Source: Oikopleura dioica (lineage: Eukaryota; Chordata; Appendicularia; Copelata; Oikopleuridae). From it: a stretch of DNA of 64,000 nt. Made by a program: the position numbers and the translations under genes. Shown piece after piece: positions 1 to 16,046 of the stretch. Numbering within the stretch: the stretch's first letter is position 1; each line of letters starts with the position of its first letter. The stretch covers positions 9,036,157 through 9,100,156 of the forward strand of contig OU015566.1 in assembly GCA_907165135.1 (NCBI GenBank), written 5' to 3'. Below the pieces are notes generated by a model. The model was not told the origin of the DNA, searched no databases, and worked only from the letters and a program-made list of their open reading frames with translations.

Positions 1-2653
1 TGTAATTAGGCGAGGCCATGGTCTGGCCCTTGCATCCAAGTTTCAGGGCAGCGAACCATTTGCAGTAATCGTGGTCAGTTTCGAATTTCAGCCAAATCTC
101 GTCGCTAAATCAACGTTAAAAATAACTGTAACATTTACTTTTCAACACCATGAACGCCGTCCTTGACATTCTGTTTTCAAGGACATAAAATTTTCTAATA
201 ATCTTCTCTTTAGAAGTCTTTCTAGAGGCTATTACATAACAGGGATGTTTTGCTGACAGAAATTCTAAGATGCAACTTTGAAACAGTTTACTCAAAGTCA
301 TAATGGTGGAGCTCAAGCTAGATGTAGTCAGTAGATTCGAAATTAAAATGGCGGTGGTATATTTTACATTGAAGATTATCGGCAAAATCATCAACAGGAT
401 AGGCTTGAAAGCAATTTTTCATTCGAAAAAGAAACAATCAAGTGAAAGCCTTTTAAAGATACCGAGATGAAGAAAACGCGCAGCTTTCTTATAGGGCCTC
501 GGTGATGGAATGGGTCTACTTCTTTTGGAATGCAATTAACACGCCTATAAGCACCTTCTCAGAAATATATGTCCACTTATACAGAAAAGTTTACGTGCCC
601 GTCGTCCGAAGATTTGTGCTTCAGGCTTGGTTTATTAATTTTCGTAACTCTTGCATGGACCACCATTTATACTATTTATATATCTTCAATATCAACCTCA
701 AAAGCACATGCGACCGTTCATCGAAAATCAAGAGCGCTTTTGGCGAAATCCCGTCATGCTAGAAGTCTATTAAAAAACCTATCTCATCATCTTGCCACCG
801 CCAAAATAAAATGATCTTTTTTACTTTCGATTCAGTATTAACCAGTCATTAATATTGAGTCTTTCACCAGACACCTAGTTTTTCACCAGGTGAACTTCAC
901 CCAGTATAGAGGCATTTACCGTAAGTTCTTATTTAAGTTTTTTATACAGGAGGTAGTTTTCGAAAGACTATTAATGGTTAAATTCTAATCAAAATACTAA
1001 ACATCTTCTTACCTTGTATGCGGCTTGATTTTTACAATAAACTTCTTCTCTTTGATTGAGACATCAGAAGTCAGCTCGGCTCTAGGAATATCAATCTTGA
1101 AAGCTTCCTTCTTTCTGTTAAACGCATCCTCTCGACTTTTGAAAGCGCAGAGTTCTGTTTTTTTCGTAGCTAATCCAGAATCGCTGTTTGAAGTTTTTCT
1201 GAAGAAGACGAGTAGGAAAGGCGATTTTGAGAGTGCCGTCTTGAAGAGTCGGCGTTTCGTTGTACTCCTGCTTTTGTTTTTGGTGGCTTGATCCTTCGAG
1301 ATCTTGCTCTAAGGCTAAGAGCATCGCTTTGATCATATCATCTGATGTCGATAGTGGCTCATTCTCTAAGCTGCCATGACGCGCAGCTTGCTTCGAATCC
1401 GGACCTTTGAATTCATCGATGAAGTATTGAATCGCACCTAGAGTCAGTGCTTGATCCTCGGACACCGGGGTATCATCAGTGAGGACAGTGTATTTAAGCT
1501 GTTCGTACATCTGGTGAATTCTGAACACATCTGACTTTTCACTCAAGCCAGAGAAACTGTAGTATTTGAATCGCAGCTTCACCAAGGAGTTTTCTTGAAT
1601 TCCCTGCTCCATCAAGCTTTTCAGCGAGTCCAAGTAACGGCTTGTTTCTTCCGCTCTCTGGCGTAGATCTTTTGGTGCAGCCTGCACTGTTTCAGTATCA
1701 AGCTTCTGGCTTGGTGCAGAAAGTTTCTTGTAGTCTTCATCTGAAGTATTCTCTAGCACTGTTCCGCTAGAGAGCTTCTCATTCTTGGATCCGTGACGTG
1801 CTGGAGCGCGCATAGTACCGTACGTTTCCTGAGTGTTCTTGAGCTCAATAGTAGGTGATTGAGCACTATCGAGAGCTCCATCGCGTATCTGGAATAGTGA
1901 GCATGTGAACAATGATCGATTGGAATCAAGGAAGGCTCACCTGTTGACCGGTTTTGACGAGAGACATTTCTGTATGGTATCTGATTTCACAGAGGTAGCA
2001 AATGTCGCGAACAACGGATAAGACATCGATGCTGAAGTTTGCTTTGACTTTGAGGGTTTTGCGGTTCGGAAGTTCGACGAACAGGCTTTTGTTTCGCTTT
2101 GTGAATTCTAGCTCTGTATCTGCCTGAAAAAGCTTGAAAGCTTATCGAAAAATGGTTAAATACCTGGATGTTGTATTTTTCGAGCATCCAGTGATGCTTG
2201 AGAAGCCATTTGCGCTGCGATGGCCACCAAAGCTCATACTCGGTCCAGTTCTCTTTTGGCTTATCTGCGTCATTTTCTATATTCGTAACAACTTTTTGAA
2301 TGAGACCTCCTACATGGTTGATTTTCGTTTCTCCGCGAACGCGTACGTATTGAGTCTTTTGCTGGCGCTAGAGTTCAAGACTTGTGGAGCTAGCTATTCA
2401 CATTTTTTGCCTCGGGTAAGTGAGGGAGACTTTGTGGAACGGATCTGATAGTTTTTACGTCATTTTTAATAGTAGCGTGTCTACTTCTTAGTTTTCCGCG
2501 CGCGCAGCCCTCTTGAACTCTTCCCTTTTCCCCGAGCTGGAGATTTTCCCCTTTGAGGGTCACCTTAATCGTCCAACTCGAGTCAGCATCGATGTTGTGA
2601 CTCTCATCTGTGCCACGCTTTACAGTTGTGATTTGATATTTCGTTTTACTCAT
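1..2653 (-). CDS. FERMT: Kindlin (fermitin family), 3' part off the window
   Basis: Kindlins bind integrin beta tails and co-activate integrins at adhesion sites. Exons on the minus strand: 2653-2519, 2361-2164, 2123-1941, 1888-1013, 104-1 (continuing off the window). What is seen: an F0/F1 segment ending in the family-typical stretch YELWWPSQRKWLLKHHWML, an F2 segment with LRFKYYSFSGLSEKSDVFRI, and a PH domain split by the 0.9-kb intron (KQRFWISYEK before it, SDEIWLKFETDHDYCKWFAA after it). The F3 domain lies outside. The first three introns are phase 0 with gt donors. The exon 1-2 junction (donor at 2518) is the least certain, and the start ATG at 2653 was chosen because no other fits. The 1888-1013 exon is one base too long: a T7 run at 1158-1164 (A7 in the gene) breaks the PH frame and one base fewer restores it. 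Confidence 0.9.
569..814 (+). CDS. Possible small membrane protein nested in the kindlin intron
   Basis: An 81-codon open frame lies antisense inside the 908-bp kindlin intron (105-1012). It has one hydrophobic segment (around residues 21-42, LGLLIFVTLAWTTIYTIYIS) followed by a basic Ser/His/Lys-rich tail. An AATAAA hexamer overlaps the stop codon, which fits the short 3' ends seen elsewhere in the window. No family was recognised and no upstream exon was proved; a second frame from 505 is also open. The rest of the intron shows nothing. It could be a chance frame. Confidence 0.3.
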   Translation: MSTYTEKFTCPSSEDLCFRLGLLIFVTLAWTTIYTIYISSISTSKAHATVHRKSRALLAKSRHARSLLKNLSHHLATAKIK

Positions 2654-3145
2654 TCATTCATAATTTAATATCTCTAAATATGAATTTAAAGACCTTGAAT
2701 TATAAAAATATTCTCTTTGGTTATCGGTTAGATAGGTATAAAATGATAATCTGTGTGTGTTTTTGAATCAGTAGGAAAATATAGATATTGAAGAAGATAC
2801 ATGTTCGTGTCGTGGGTATATGTTTTTGATCATAATTAGCGGGTACCGCTATAACTTGGGCAATTTCGTTTGACTCTGTTTCTGCGTCCCAACTTTGCTC
2901 CATTTCTGCTTTTGCTTGTGTTGTTTAGCTGAAAAATATATAATCCATTTGAGCCTATCTCGTTTTTCCTACTCTTCGTTTTAATTTCCGGCATGGATAA
3001 TGTGACGGGCATACTCGAGAATCCGACGTTGTGCGCGTCAATCTGTTCTAATCTGTGGTTACTTGAATGCTGGTTGGCAAAATAGCGGCTAGGAGAGTGA
3101 GCCTTACTGTCTGGGACTTATTCAAAAATTGAACATAGAAAATCT
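2654..3145. other. Intergenic region between kindlin and CDKL kinase
   Basis: AT-rich spacer. A short minus-strand frame begins with ATG at 2903 and could be a 5' exon for kindlin, but no supporting splice pair or family motif was found. Nothing else recognisable. Confidence 0.4.
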
Positions 3146-3353
3146 CTATATTTCTCTTTGACAACCGGACCTATTTGCAGCCTGCGCTTTCGCTTGGTGC
3201 TTGTTCCTTTTGCCTTGCGGGGTGAGTTGAATTTTTGAGGTAGACGTCGGAAATTTCAGGTCAGACTTGGATTGCTTTGGGATGATGTGACGCACCGGCG
3301 CGTTGAAACGGTGTATTTTTTCGAGCAGATCGGGCTTGCTTCGCGTAAAGTCT

Positions 3354-6583
<3,230 letters not shown>

Positions 6584-7012
6584 TTCGATTCCGAATTTCT
6601 AAGAAAAACCTGTAATCATCATTTTCAAAAGGATTGAAAAGGAAGTTTTACAATAATTGTAGTTGTATCTCGATTACAATCAATACGTAACAAAAAGTTT
6701 GTCAGACAGTTGGCAGTACAGAAAGTTGAGAAATTCTTCATCGTTCAAAAGTTAGTAAAATTCACTTTTTTTTATAAAGTTGAGAAAATAGCTGATAAAT
6801 GAGATATCCGTTATTCATATGATATTATAAATAGATGAGGATAAAAAGGAAATTTTTGTCCAACCTGGACCTAAAAAATCAGCAGAAAGAAAAATTACAA
6901 ATCATCAAATGAAATATAGCAGCTTTTGTATAAAAAAGATGAAATGATGGATTTTCCTTTCTGATGATCAAATCAAAAGATAAATTCTAAGGCAGTAGAT
7001 CAATTAACTCGT
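6584..7012. other. Intergenic region between CDKL and XRN2
   Basis: AT-rich, no coding signal. It holds the 5' side of the kinase gene and the 3' end of XRN2. Nothing else seen. Confidence 0.4.
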
Positions 7013-10000
7013 TCAATAAGGATTGTATCGCTGGTGGCCTCTGCCTCGATTATATCCGCCTTCATGTCCTCCTCGGTGGTTGTATCCGCCCGAGTGTCCT
7101 CCACGGTGCTGCTGATAGCCTCCTCCTCCGTGGTGCTGTCGATGGTGGTGGTGACCCCCGCGACCTCTATATCCTCCGCGATCTCCGTATCCTCCTCCTC
7201 TCGAGTATGCGTCCTGGGGTCGACCGTATCTATTCTAATCCCGGATAGAAACGATAAAAAATAAATAAAGCTCTAGAAAGCAACCAATTTCAACCTCTTC
7301 AAAAAAGAAACACAATTTGAAAGACACATTGAAAAGCGTTGTTTATCTGTTTTATTCTGAAGCTGAATGACGGCAGTATTCAGTATCCAATACCGAACAA
7401 GCCTGTCCTTGAATCGTTACTTTTATCCTTTGCCTGATGTGCACTCTGTGGCATCGAGTGGTCGAGCATTCTGTGGCCGGCGTGATCGACGCGAGCGCCT
7501 GTTCTGTGGTTGTTTTTGCTCCAATCCTTAATGTTCAATTAGTCTAAGAGCTTTGAACCTACTACAGTTAGACAACACCTTAAACGATCAAACCAGTTCA
7601 AGAACACACAAAACAGTCGCTTTAAAATGGTTTGCAAGTTAATAATTGTATTGCGAGGAGTTAATCAGAATCGGAGGAATAAGAATCAGAGTCGGAAGGA
7701 TAGTAGTAATCAGAAGAATCAGAATCGGATGATTCCGAATAATCTGATTTTTCTCTGTTTCTCACCTGTGGGGCACGATTACTTCTGTTTCCCTTCTCTT
7801 TCAGTCTCGATTCGGGGAACTTTGCGCCTGGAAGAATTTTTGCAGGGAAGACGAATCCGGGTGGGAATTCGGGAAGATTATAAGTTGCAGAAATAGCGAA
7901 ATTGTTTTTGATGTCTTCACAGAAGTCGCCGGGGGATTGGAGGAAGGTATCTTCAGGGTTGCACATGGGGTCGACTGAGAGGATGCCTTGGATTCCGTGG
8001 ATTTCTTTGGCTTCAATATCTGCTCCTTCTTCCGCTAAAAAACGATCGAATAAAACAGTGAAATGAAGTTGAATTCTTACCCATGTGAAATTCCTTCTTG
8101 TCAGACTCGTAGATGTCCCTGATCTTTCCATAGATCTTATTCCTTCTTCCAATGAAAAGTTTATCCTCTCCAACTCCGTTTCTTCTCTTTTCATCTTCTG
8201 TCAAATCGGAGTAAACAGTCGCCAAGGTCTTGTGTAGCCGAGCTTCGTCCAAGAATGGCAAAAGGGCGACTCCCATCCATTCGAATTTCTTCCCGTTGAG
8301 ATCGACGACGAAATCGGTCGGGTAGAAGTCGATGATTTGGGAGAAAGGATCAGACATGAGTTTTCGCCAGGAAGGAGGCAAGAACTCGCCAGAAGCAGCT
8401 GGGAAGACGCACATAAGCTGTTCAAGAGGCTTTCTGAAGTAAAAATAGTTCATAAATCTGGAAAAAATGAATGGGGAAATTACCTTGGCTTTGCATCTCT
8501 GTCCCACTTGATACTAATCGATTCCAAGTCGACGAAATCACTAGCGAAAGGAGCGTAATGGAACGGATAGTACCATCCCCAATCCAAGCAACCCTGGAAG
8601 TAGTAAGCGAAGACCCAGCAAAGCCCCTCAGTGTAAGCAGCAACAACTTTACGCTTGAAAGAATGATCATCAGAAGAGACGTCGAACTTCGTCCTAAAGT
8701 AGCGATCCTTCCATCCATCTTCGAAGAGACGGACTTCGTCTTCGGCATCTAACGCGGCGTTGTCGTTTTGTCGGGCTTGCATAGCTCGTGCTTTTCTAAA
8801 AACAAGTTTAAATTTTAAACTTTAAAATAGTGAAACATAGAAGCAAGACTTACGCAAGTGCGCTGAGCGTAATTTGCTCCGTATCCTGATCCTCGAGTTT
8901 GGCTGCAGTGAGTCTCGCCTCGGCAGCTTCCTGTCGAATCTGACGTGCAGTTTTATTCAGATCATGCGCTTTTGCTTGTCGCTGATGTTGATTCACCATT
9001 TTTGGCTCCATCACTCCTGATTTCGCGACCGCTAGAATTCCAGCTCATTTTTCTTTCTTTTCAATTTCGAACTTACGTGTTTCGTGGCCTTGATTTCTAT
9101 TCAAGCGTTTATTTCTGTCATGATTTCTTCTTCGCTCGTCTCTTATTCTTCTTTGGCACTCTTCTTGCCGTCGCTTCTTGAAAATCGCGTCTTCCATTCG
9201 ACCGATACTTCTCATGACGAATTCTACCGCCTTGAGGTTAACTGTACCGTCCCTCGTCATGTAGGACTTCATTTCGCAAACAGTTCCTAGAATTTAAATA
9301 AGAAAAGGTTTTGAAAAACATGACTTACGTTTGTAGATTCCAACGAGCTTGTCGATCGCACCCTCTCTGATCTCCAACGAGGGCAAGTGAGGCAAGAAAT
9401 CGTTACCAACGAAGAAACACAATAGAATCCAATCATCTATTATATTTTCCAAGTCCCAAGGAATCGGAATATTTGGAATTTGAAGCTCTTGGGCAATCCA
9501 CTCGCGAACTAGAGCCTGTTTAGCTTTTGAAAGGGGAAAGTGCCGTACCTGTCGCTATTCTGATGAAAATATAATTTCCCTTGGAGAAAACAGGCGGCTC
9601 TTTGTCTTCCGCTCCTTCTGGAAGACCTTGGCAATCGATCAGCTCGTGGCCACATTGTCCACAGAGCGTACAAGGCTTCGGCTATAAAAGAAGGTTAGTT
9701 TCTGATGAATTTGCAGGAACTTACTTTTCCGTAAACAAACTCCTCTCTAACAATAGTGAAATTGGGCTCGTGCGTGGCCAAACCCAACATGATCAAATCA
9801 GCATCGGCACCCCAAATACAGTGGTGTGTATTGGGATCGTGGGTTGGCGTGTTACGCTGCTTTCGGATGTAGTCGATGATCTTGTGCTCTCCTTCGCCGG
9901 GAACAGAGGCGTCGGACAGGATCACATTCAACTCGTGCCAACCGGCTTCTTTATTCAGCCTTAAAAGTAGTGTGAAAAAAGAACTGATTCATGCTAGAAG

Positions 10001-10718
10001 TTTTACCTTTCCGAGATGTAGAATCTGAGCGCTTTGGCGAGACGGTCCATAAATTCTGTTCCAGGTGTGATACAGTTGGAATCGAATTTCTCCTTCTTTG
10101 GATCTGGTGGCGGTAACCTACCACCGTTCCGCTCGATCTCAAGCTTCTTTTCTGCTTTGAGATCGGCGAGCTGGATGGACTCCTTCGCGGCGCGGAAACG
10201 ACGCGAACGCTGCTGGTTCATTTTCGCTCTTGGAGCGGGTCTAAAGAACAGGATCGTTAGCCACTTTTTTTGCAAAAATGACCTTACCCGTCAATCGCCA
10301 AATAAAGCAGCTTCCTTGGCCTGACAATGTTCATCATTCTGTCCAAAGCGTCGAAGATGCATTCGAAGATTTCTTCCTCGTTCCTCGGCGCGGGACGATC
10401 TTCAGGATGCGAACACGGGTGAATCACACCATTCATGTCAATGTATAAATTGTCGAATTCTACACCGTTCGGATTCGGGCCAGATAAATCGACTAAAAGT
10501 ATGAATAAGGAAATTTGACGCAAAAAGAGTTGACTTTATAAGGAAAAAATGATTTGTGAGATAACTTCTACTTTCAAATCCGAATCTTAGGAGAATCTAA
10601 AGGAAATCTTACTTGGCACTTGGACTCCATCAATTTCTTTTTGCGGTTCTTCAACACAGTTGATGACGATCGCGCCGCATCGGCGACTGAGCCATCGAAA
10701 AAACGCTGGAACGCCCAT
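7013..10718 (-). CDS. XRN2: 5'-3' exoribonuclease 2 (Rat1/XRN2)
   Basis: The nuclear 5'-3' exonuclease that degrades uncapped RNA and promotes RNA polymerase II termination. Thirteen exons sum to 2736 nt (911 aa; human XRN2 is about 950): 10718-10613, 10492-10288, 10240-10007, 9959-9725, 9681-9549, 9508-9329, 9286-9077, 9031-8854, 8795-8484, 8433-8081, 8034-7766, 7526-7428, 7234-7013. Seen: the N-terminus [20 protein letters not shown], active-site segments [34 protein letters not shown] and [13 protein letters not shown], the zinc knuckle ([14 protein letters not shown]), and [18 protein letters not shown]-like and [20 protein letters not shown] motifs in the second conserved region. The last exon encodes a Gly/Arg/His/Tyr-rich tail. 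That tail needs a GA-AG intron (7235-7427); a gt donor 6 bases inside it leads to a different, acidic, also open frame. Confidence 0.96.
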
Positions 10719-11430
10719 TTCGTAAACTTGAACAAAACTAACTGACGAAAAACCGTAAAGTCTTCTTCAAAACACCTCGCAATCTAGAAAATCCCTTTCA
10801 TTTTTGGTACTTTTTTGAAAAAAATAAAGAAATTATCATCTGAAGAGGAAAAATAACGTGAGTAATGCGCGAATAAGGCCGGAAATGCTGATTTTACAGA
10901 ATGCCGTAATTAAGAAATTCAGTAAAACCGGGTTGGGAGATTTTTCGTTAACGGGAAAATAATTTTACATAACAAACGAATAATTATTATTTAAATATCC
11001 AACAGGAAGCGGGTTTTTGGCAAAAATAATATAAATTCATCCAGAATTAATGCTTCTTGAATATACCGTATATTGCCAGAATTTTCAATTACAAAACAAA
11101 TGATTTCTTCGTAAAATTCTCTTTCCCATTTTTTTCGTAAAGCTCTGTTTTTTCGTCAATTTTCGTAAAGACTCTTCTTATTTCATTTAAAAAAATTATC
11201 AATTTGTTAAAATTCTTCTTCGCTGATAAGTTCTCTTTAGCCGAAAGTTCTGGATACTCTGGCAAGCTTCTTTCCTGTTGCGTCAAGATCTTTTCGAATC
11301 GAAAGGCGCGCGAAGGGTCCAATCAGGCCGCGCGCGAAATTTCCATTTTCCTTTTTTTTCTTGCCTTTTTCCTACAAAAGTCGATTTTGTCGAATTTTAT
11401 CGGTAGCAGGAGAAATAAGAGAAGGCCAAA
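10719..11430. other. Divergent promoter region between XRN2 and the DEAH helicase
   Basis: A 0.7-kb AT-rich stretch between two genes reading away from each other. No TATA box at a clear distance, no ORF with family similarity. Confidence 0.4.
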
Positions 11431-14400
11431 ATGAGGGGTTACATAAATCCGAACTTGGATAGAGAAATGAGGAAAAACTTGGAAAGTAAAATTGAAGATT
11501 TCATCGCTTCCGGAAAAGGTAAATTTCTGATAGTCATCATTTTATGTTTAAATTGATTTAATTTGAACCATTCAAATAAAAATTTATTCAAATATGATAA
11601 TTTATATTTACCGATTTTCGACTGGAATTGTGCGTCATTATTTTCAGCGAGAAATTTCAACAAGGGAAAATTGCATCATTTGGCGACTAAGAGAGCATAA
11701 TTACGTTAAATTTACAGATGTACATTCAGATTCGTACACATTTCCGCCTGGAATGTTCAACTACGAGCGTCAATACGTCCATTCCCTGTGCAAAAAACAA
11801 GGTCTTTTGTCTGCAAGCCACGGCGCTGGCGAAAAACGACGACTAACAGTCAGCAGGAGATCAGATGATCAATTCAAAGAAGTTCTGCCGAAGCTGATTC
11901 CTGACGATAAGAAGCACATTGTGGATGCTTTGAGAAATTACAAGGAAAAGGGATGGCAGAATAACAAGAAACCGAAGCTGGAGCCGAAGTTTAGACTCGA
12001 GTTTCATTCAAAACCGTCACTGCCCACTGTAAGTTTTGTGCGTTTTCATCTGTTTGAGAATATTTTTAAGAGCCAATACAACAGGCCAACTCAGAAATTA
12101 CAAGGAAGGGTTTATTTTTATCACAGAACTTATTTGAAGTGCAGGGTAGAATTTGTTCAAATTTACAATCGTTGATGTCATCATTTAATAATCTCCATGA
12201 AATTTTATAACCTCTGAAAAGCTTTCCGGGCTGCCCTGCCGATCGCCGAAAAGAAGCCTGAAATCGTCAATTCTATCGTCAACTCAAAAGTGACAATCAT
12301 CATTGGAGAAACTGGCAGTGGAAAGACTACTCAAGTTCCACAGTTTATCTTGGAAGACGCAGAGGAAAGACTAAGGCCAACGAGGATTTACTTTTCCCAG
12401 CCTCGACGGCTGGCGACGGTAACATGTGCGAACAGAATTGCTGAAGAGCGAGGCTCAATGCTCGGGAAGGAAATTGGCTATCAGATAAGGATCGGATACT
12501 CCTCCATGATTTCTACATCGGAAAAGTTTGACGCTTTCGAAATGGACTGGTGTGTATCCTTAAAAGGCTTGATAACAGAATCTCGAACGACACCAACATG
12601 ATCCTGTGTACACATGGCGTGCTACTTCGCACACTCGTAGGGTCAAAAAAGGAAAATAGGGAAAAGCTCAGGCATGGGATTTAAATCTAAGCCAACGGAA
12701 ACTCTGATGCTACCGTATATGCAACATCCGGCGCTTTCTATTCCAATATTAGCACGATGGTCTCGCACGTAATTCTCGATGAGATCCATGAACGGGACAA
12801 AAATGCTGACTTTCTTCTTATCGAGCTGCGGGAAATGCTTAAAACTGGCGAGCTGAATCGCTTGGTACTGATGTCTGCTACGATTGATGTGGATTTCTTC
12901 AAGGCGTATTTTGAAAAAGAAGGAATTCAAGCAGAAGCAGTTTTTGTTGAGGGAAGAACTGGCCAGATTATTGAAAAGAGCCTGGAAGATGTTTTGGAAG
13001 AATTCCCGCTAATCATGAAGAGCGTCGAGAATCACGTGCGAAAAAGAGCAAGAGAAGTCGAAATCATTGAGCAACTCGAGATGGAAGAAATTGAAGGCGA
13101 CCCTGAGAGTACAGAAAGCTTTGAAGAAAGCCAAGAGCTTCCCTTTCCCGTTGATCTGGCAACTAAAGAACGAGTTCCGAATTGCCGCCGAAGATTTGAC
13201 GCGACTTTATCAAGAATTTCTAGCGCGCTGCATCGAGGAGGAGCACCTCGTCTTGAGCATGAGTTTAGAATTTTGGACAGGATGATTTGTGATCCTAAAA
13301 ATGTTGAAACTAAGCAGTCTGAAGATCTGAAGCGTGCAAAAACTCCAAGAGGAGAAAATTTAGGACAGGGTCATTTTATTTAGGCTTTTATTTTAGAGGA
13401 AAATATTGTTATAGTAATAATTCCTTACTACTTCCAACAAAAAAGTTTCATTTATAAAATAGGTGGTGATTCTTCTATCGAAAGGGTTAAATAAGAGTCT
13501 GAGATAGACTCATTCTTCCGAATGACCTATTTCCATCGCCATAATGACCCATATTCAGTGAATCTCGCAGCTCGAGCAGGTGCGTTAAAATATCTCGTCA
13601 AGTTCACAAATGAAAGCGACGATTTCTCCCTTCTTCGGGAAAAAGACAAGTCCGGACGCGATGCTGTCACTTGGGTAGAAGAACTTGTCGAAAAGGACCA
13701 CGACAAGTTTGAAGAAATCATGGACTTTTTGTACGACCATGATCCCGGATTTGAATCTGATGATGATGAAGCGGATGATCCAAGGAAGGAGATCTGTAAA
13801 ATCGCTGAAGGAAAGGATTGAAAAATGATTGCTTCTGAAATTTATTAAGCAACTATAGTCATCCTTAGAAAGGCTACGAGAAACTGTTCTCTCGTACGAT
13901 CGACAATATCCTTATCAAAATGCTCATTTCTGAATTGTGGCAAAAGAAAGACTTTTCAAATACTGGTTCAATTCTTGTCTTTCTCCCTGGCTTCAGTGAA
14001 ATTAAATCCCTCGGGCTGGACCTGATTGAATATTTTCACGAGTGCAACTTAACTCCCCTTTATGATGATGAAAGTTCCGTTTCTCCTCAAAGTTCCTCCA
14101 GAAACCTTTTCTACCTTCACTCACAAATTAACCCAAGAAAACAAGCTGAAGCATTCAAAGTTGGAAAGAAGAAAATTATTTTGTCGACAAACATTGCAGA
14201 AACATCTGTTACAATTCCAGATGTTGACTTCATTGGTGAGATATCTAAAAATATTCGAACTCTTTCAAATCGTATTAGTTGATTGCGGAAAACAAAGAAT
14301 GAAATCATTCGAGCCAGGAAGTTCCGTGTCCATGTGGCTAACAACTCTCATCTCCAAGTCATCGGCCCGGCAACGTGCTGGGCGATGCGGTCGTCTTCCC

Positions 14401-15842
14401 GGAACTACTGGCACTTGCTTTCATCTGTTTTCGCGAAAAACTTTCAACGAAATTATGCTGAATGAACAAGCCCCCGAACTTGTCCGTATTCCCATTCCAG
14501 AGTTGTGCCTTTCCGCAAAGATGCTCGGCGGTGACATTAAAATCGAAGAATTCCTCGGCAGAGCTCCTGATCCTCCTGCTCAAAACTATTCATAACGCTG
14601 TTGAAGAACTCAAAGCACTTGGAGCGATTGAAGCAAATGAAGAGCTTACACCTCTTGGGAGGCTGTTAGTCGATATGCCTCTCGAACCACGTCTTGGGAA
14701 AGCTGTGCTAGGTAAATATATCTCGCGTTAAAAAATTAGCATTCAAGACGCGCATCCGCTTATAAATTCGTTTCGTTGATTCGTTCCTAGCATCTGTCCT
14801 ACTGGGCTGCTCCAGTCCTGTTATTACCATCGTTACATCACTTGGTTATCGAGACCCCTTCGTAATCTCCGCCAATGGCGACGACAATCACCTAACGAAG
14901 AAATTCAAAAGCGCCATGTCGGGTGGTGTTCAGTCTGATCATCATCTCATCCTTCAAGCTTTCGGAGCCTGGGATACAGGGCGTAGCGGATCGTGGCCTG
15001 TCGGTAAAATCATGTCTATCCCTACATTGCAATACATCCGAGATGTGAAAAGACAAATCATTGATCATCTTCACAAATGCAACTTGAAACCAAGTAAGGC
15101 TTTTTCATTCCAGCAAGAAGATAGATTCTTTCTAGGGGATCATAATTCGAATGATTGGAATTTGATACGCGCCTGCCTGGGGATCGGCTCGTTCCCGAAT
15201 GTTGGAAGAATGGCCAATCCAAGAGCTTCAGGCCGTCGACAGAAGATGCAGTTCAATGTGATTTCCGCCCCTGAGAGAAAAATATTCCAAGCAGCAAACT
15301 CATCAATGTACGTCGAAAACGGACATGGCGAGTCAGCGAATGAGTGGGTAATATTCGATGAAATGTACCAGATCGCACGTGGAGCCGTGCCAAATTTAAA
15401 GACCGTTACCGCCATTCCTGTCCTCCCAGTAGCACTGTTCGGTGGAATCGATCGTCCTGTGATCAGAACTGACGAAGATGAGGTGTATCTTCAGTGGAAT
15501 CAAGTGAATTTGAAATTAGCCTGTCCGGACAAACATATCGCGCTGAAATTCGCCCATTTACATCGCGATTGGAACGCATTCTTCAATTACGCGCTAGAAA
15601 CAAGAAACACTCAAGACGACGGACTTGTTCAAGTTATCACGACGCTCTTGAGTGCTGACGCCCAGGTTCCAATTTCTTTTACTGGTGGAAATCAAGGAGG
15701 AAGACATAGAGATGACAGAAACAGTGGGCGCTACTTCCGCGGTGCGTTCAATCGTGGAGGAGGTCGGGGAAGAGGCCGCGGACGAGGAGGCTTCAGAGGT
15801 GGGTACAGACAAAATGCTGCTAATTTTGCGAATTATTCCTGA
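11431..15842 (+). CDS. YTHDC2: R3H-DEAH-ankyrin RNA helicase, YTHDC2/bgcn-like, no YTH domain
   Basis: A 3'-5' RNA helicase of the YTHDC2/bgcn branch, which regulates germline RNAs in animals. Exons: 11431-11518, 11718-12032, 12222-12525, 12579-12671, 12753-13104, 13169-13280, 13508-13815, 13869-14235, 14279-14711, 14791-15093, 15118-15842. About 1132 aa. Seen in order: R3H-like segment (YVHSLCKKQGLLSASHGAG), motif I GETGSGKTTQ, motif Ia QPRRLA, motif II DEIH, SAT, an inserted ankyrin-like block (SVNLAARAGALKYL), LSTNIAETSVTIPD, motif VI RQRAGRCGR, the HA2 region, an OB-like region, and an RGG-rich tail. The ankyrin insert between the RecA lobes is what separates this family from DHX36 and DHX9. 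Vertebrate YTHDC2 ends in a YTH m6A reader, and none is present here. Several introns are non-canonical. One extra A at 14582-14585 shifts the frame between DPPA and IHNAVEEL. Confidence 0.88.
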
Positions 15843-16046
15843 AGACATTCTTTAATTTCTGTACGAAATACAGCAAACCAAAGTATTGATTCAAACAAAA
15901 ACCGATCGCGTGTTATAAGATTTGTTATAACAAATAACCTCGCAAGGTCAAATTCATGGGAATTAATAACTATTTCTACATCTGTTGTAACTAATAGCAG
16001 GGCAACTGTTGTAGAATTCTATAAGTCAGCATAAGTCGGAAAAGAG

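Noticed and set aside
7034-7264. Plus-strand Ser/Val-rich ORF
   Set aside because: Antisense shadow of the Gly/Arg-rich XRN2 tail.
11594-12175. 193-codon ORF read as one protein
   Set aside because: Only 11718-12032 is helicase exon; the rest is intron sequence that happens to be open.
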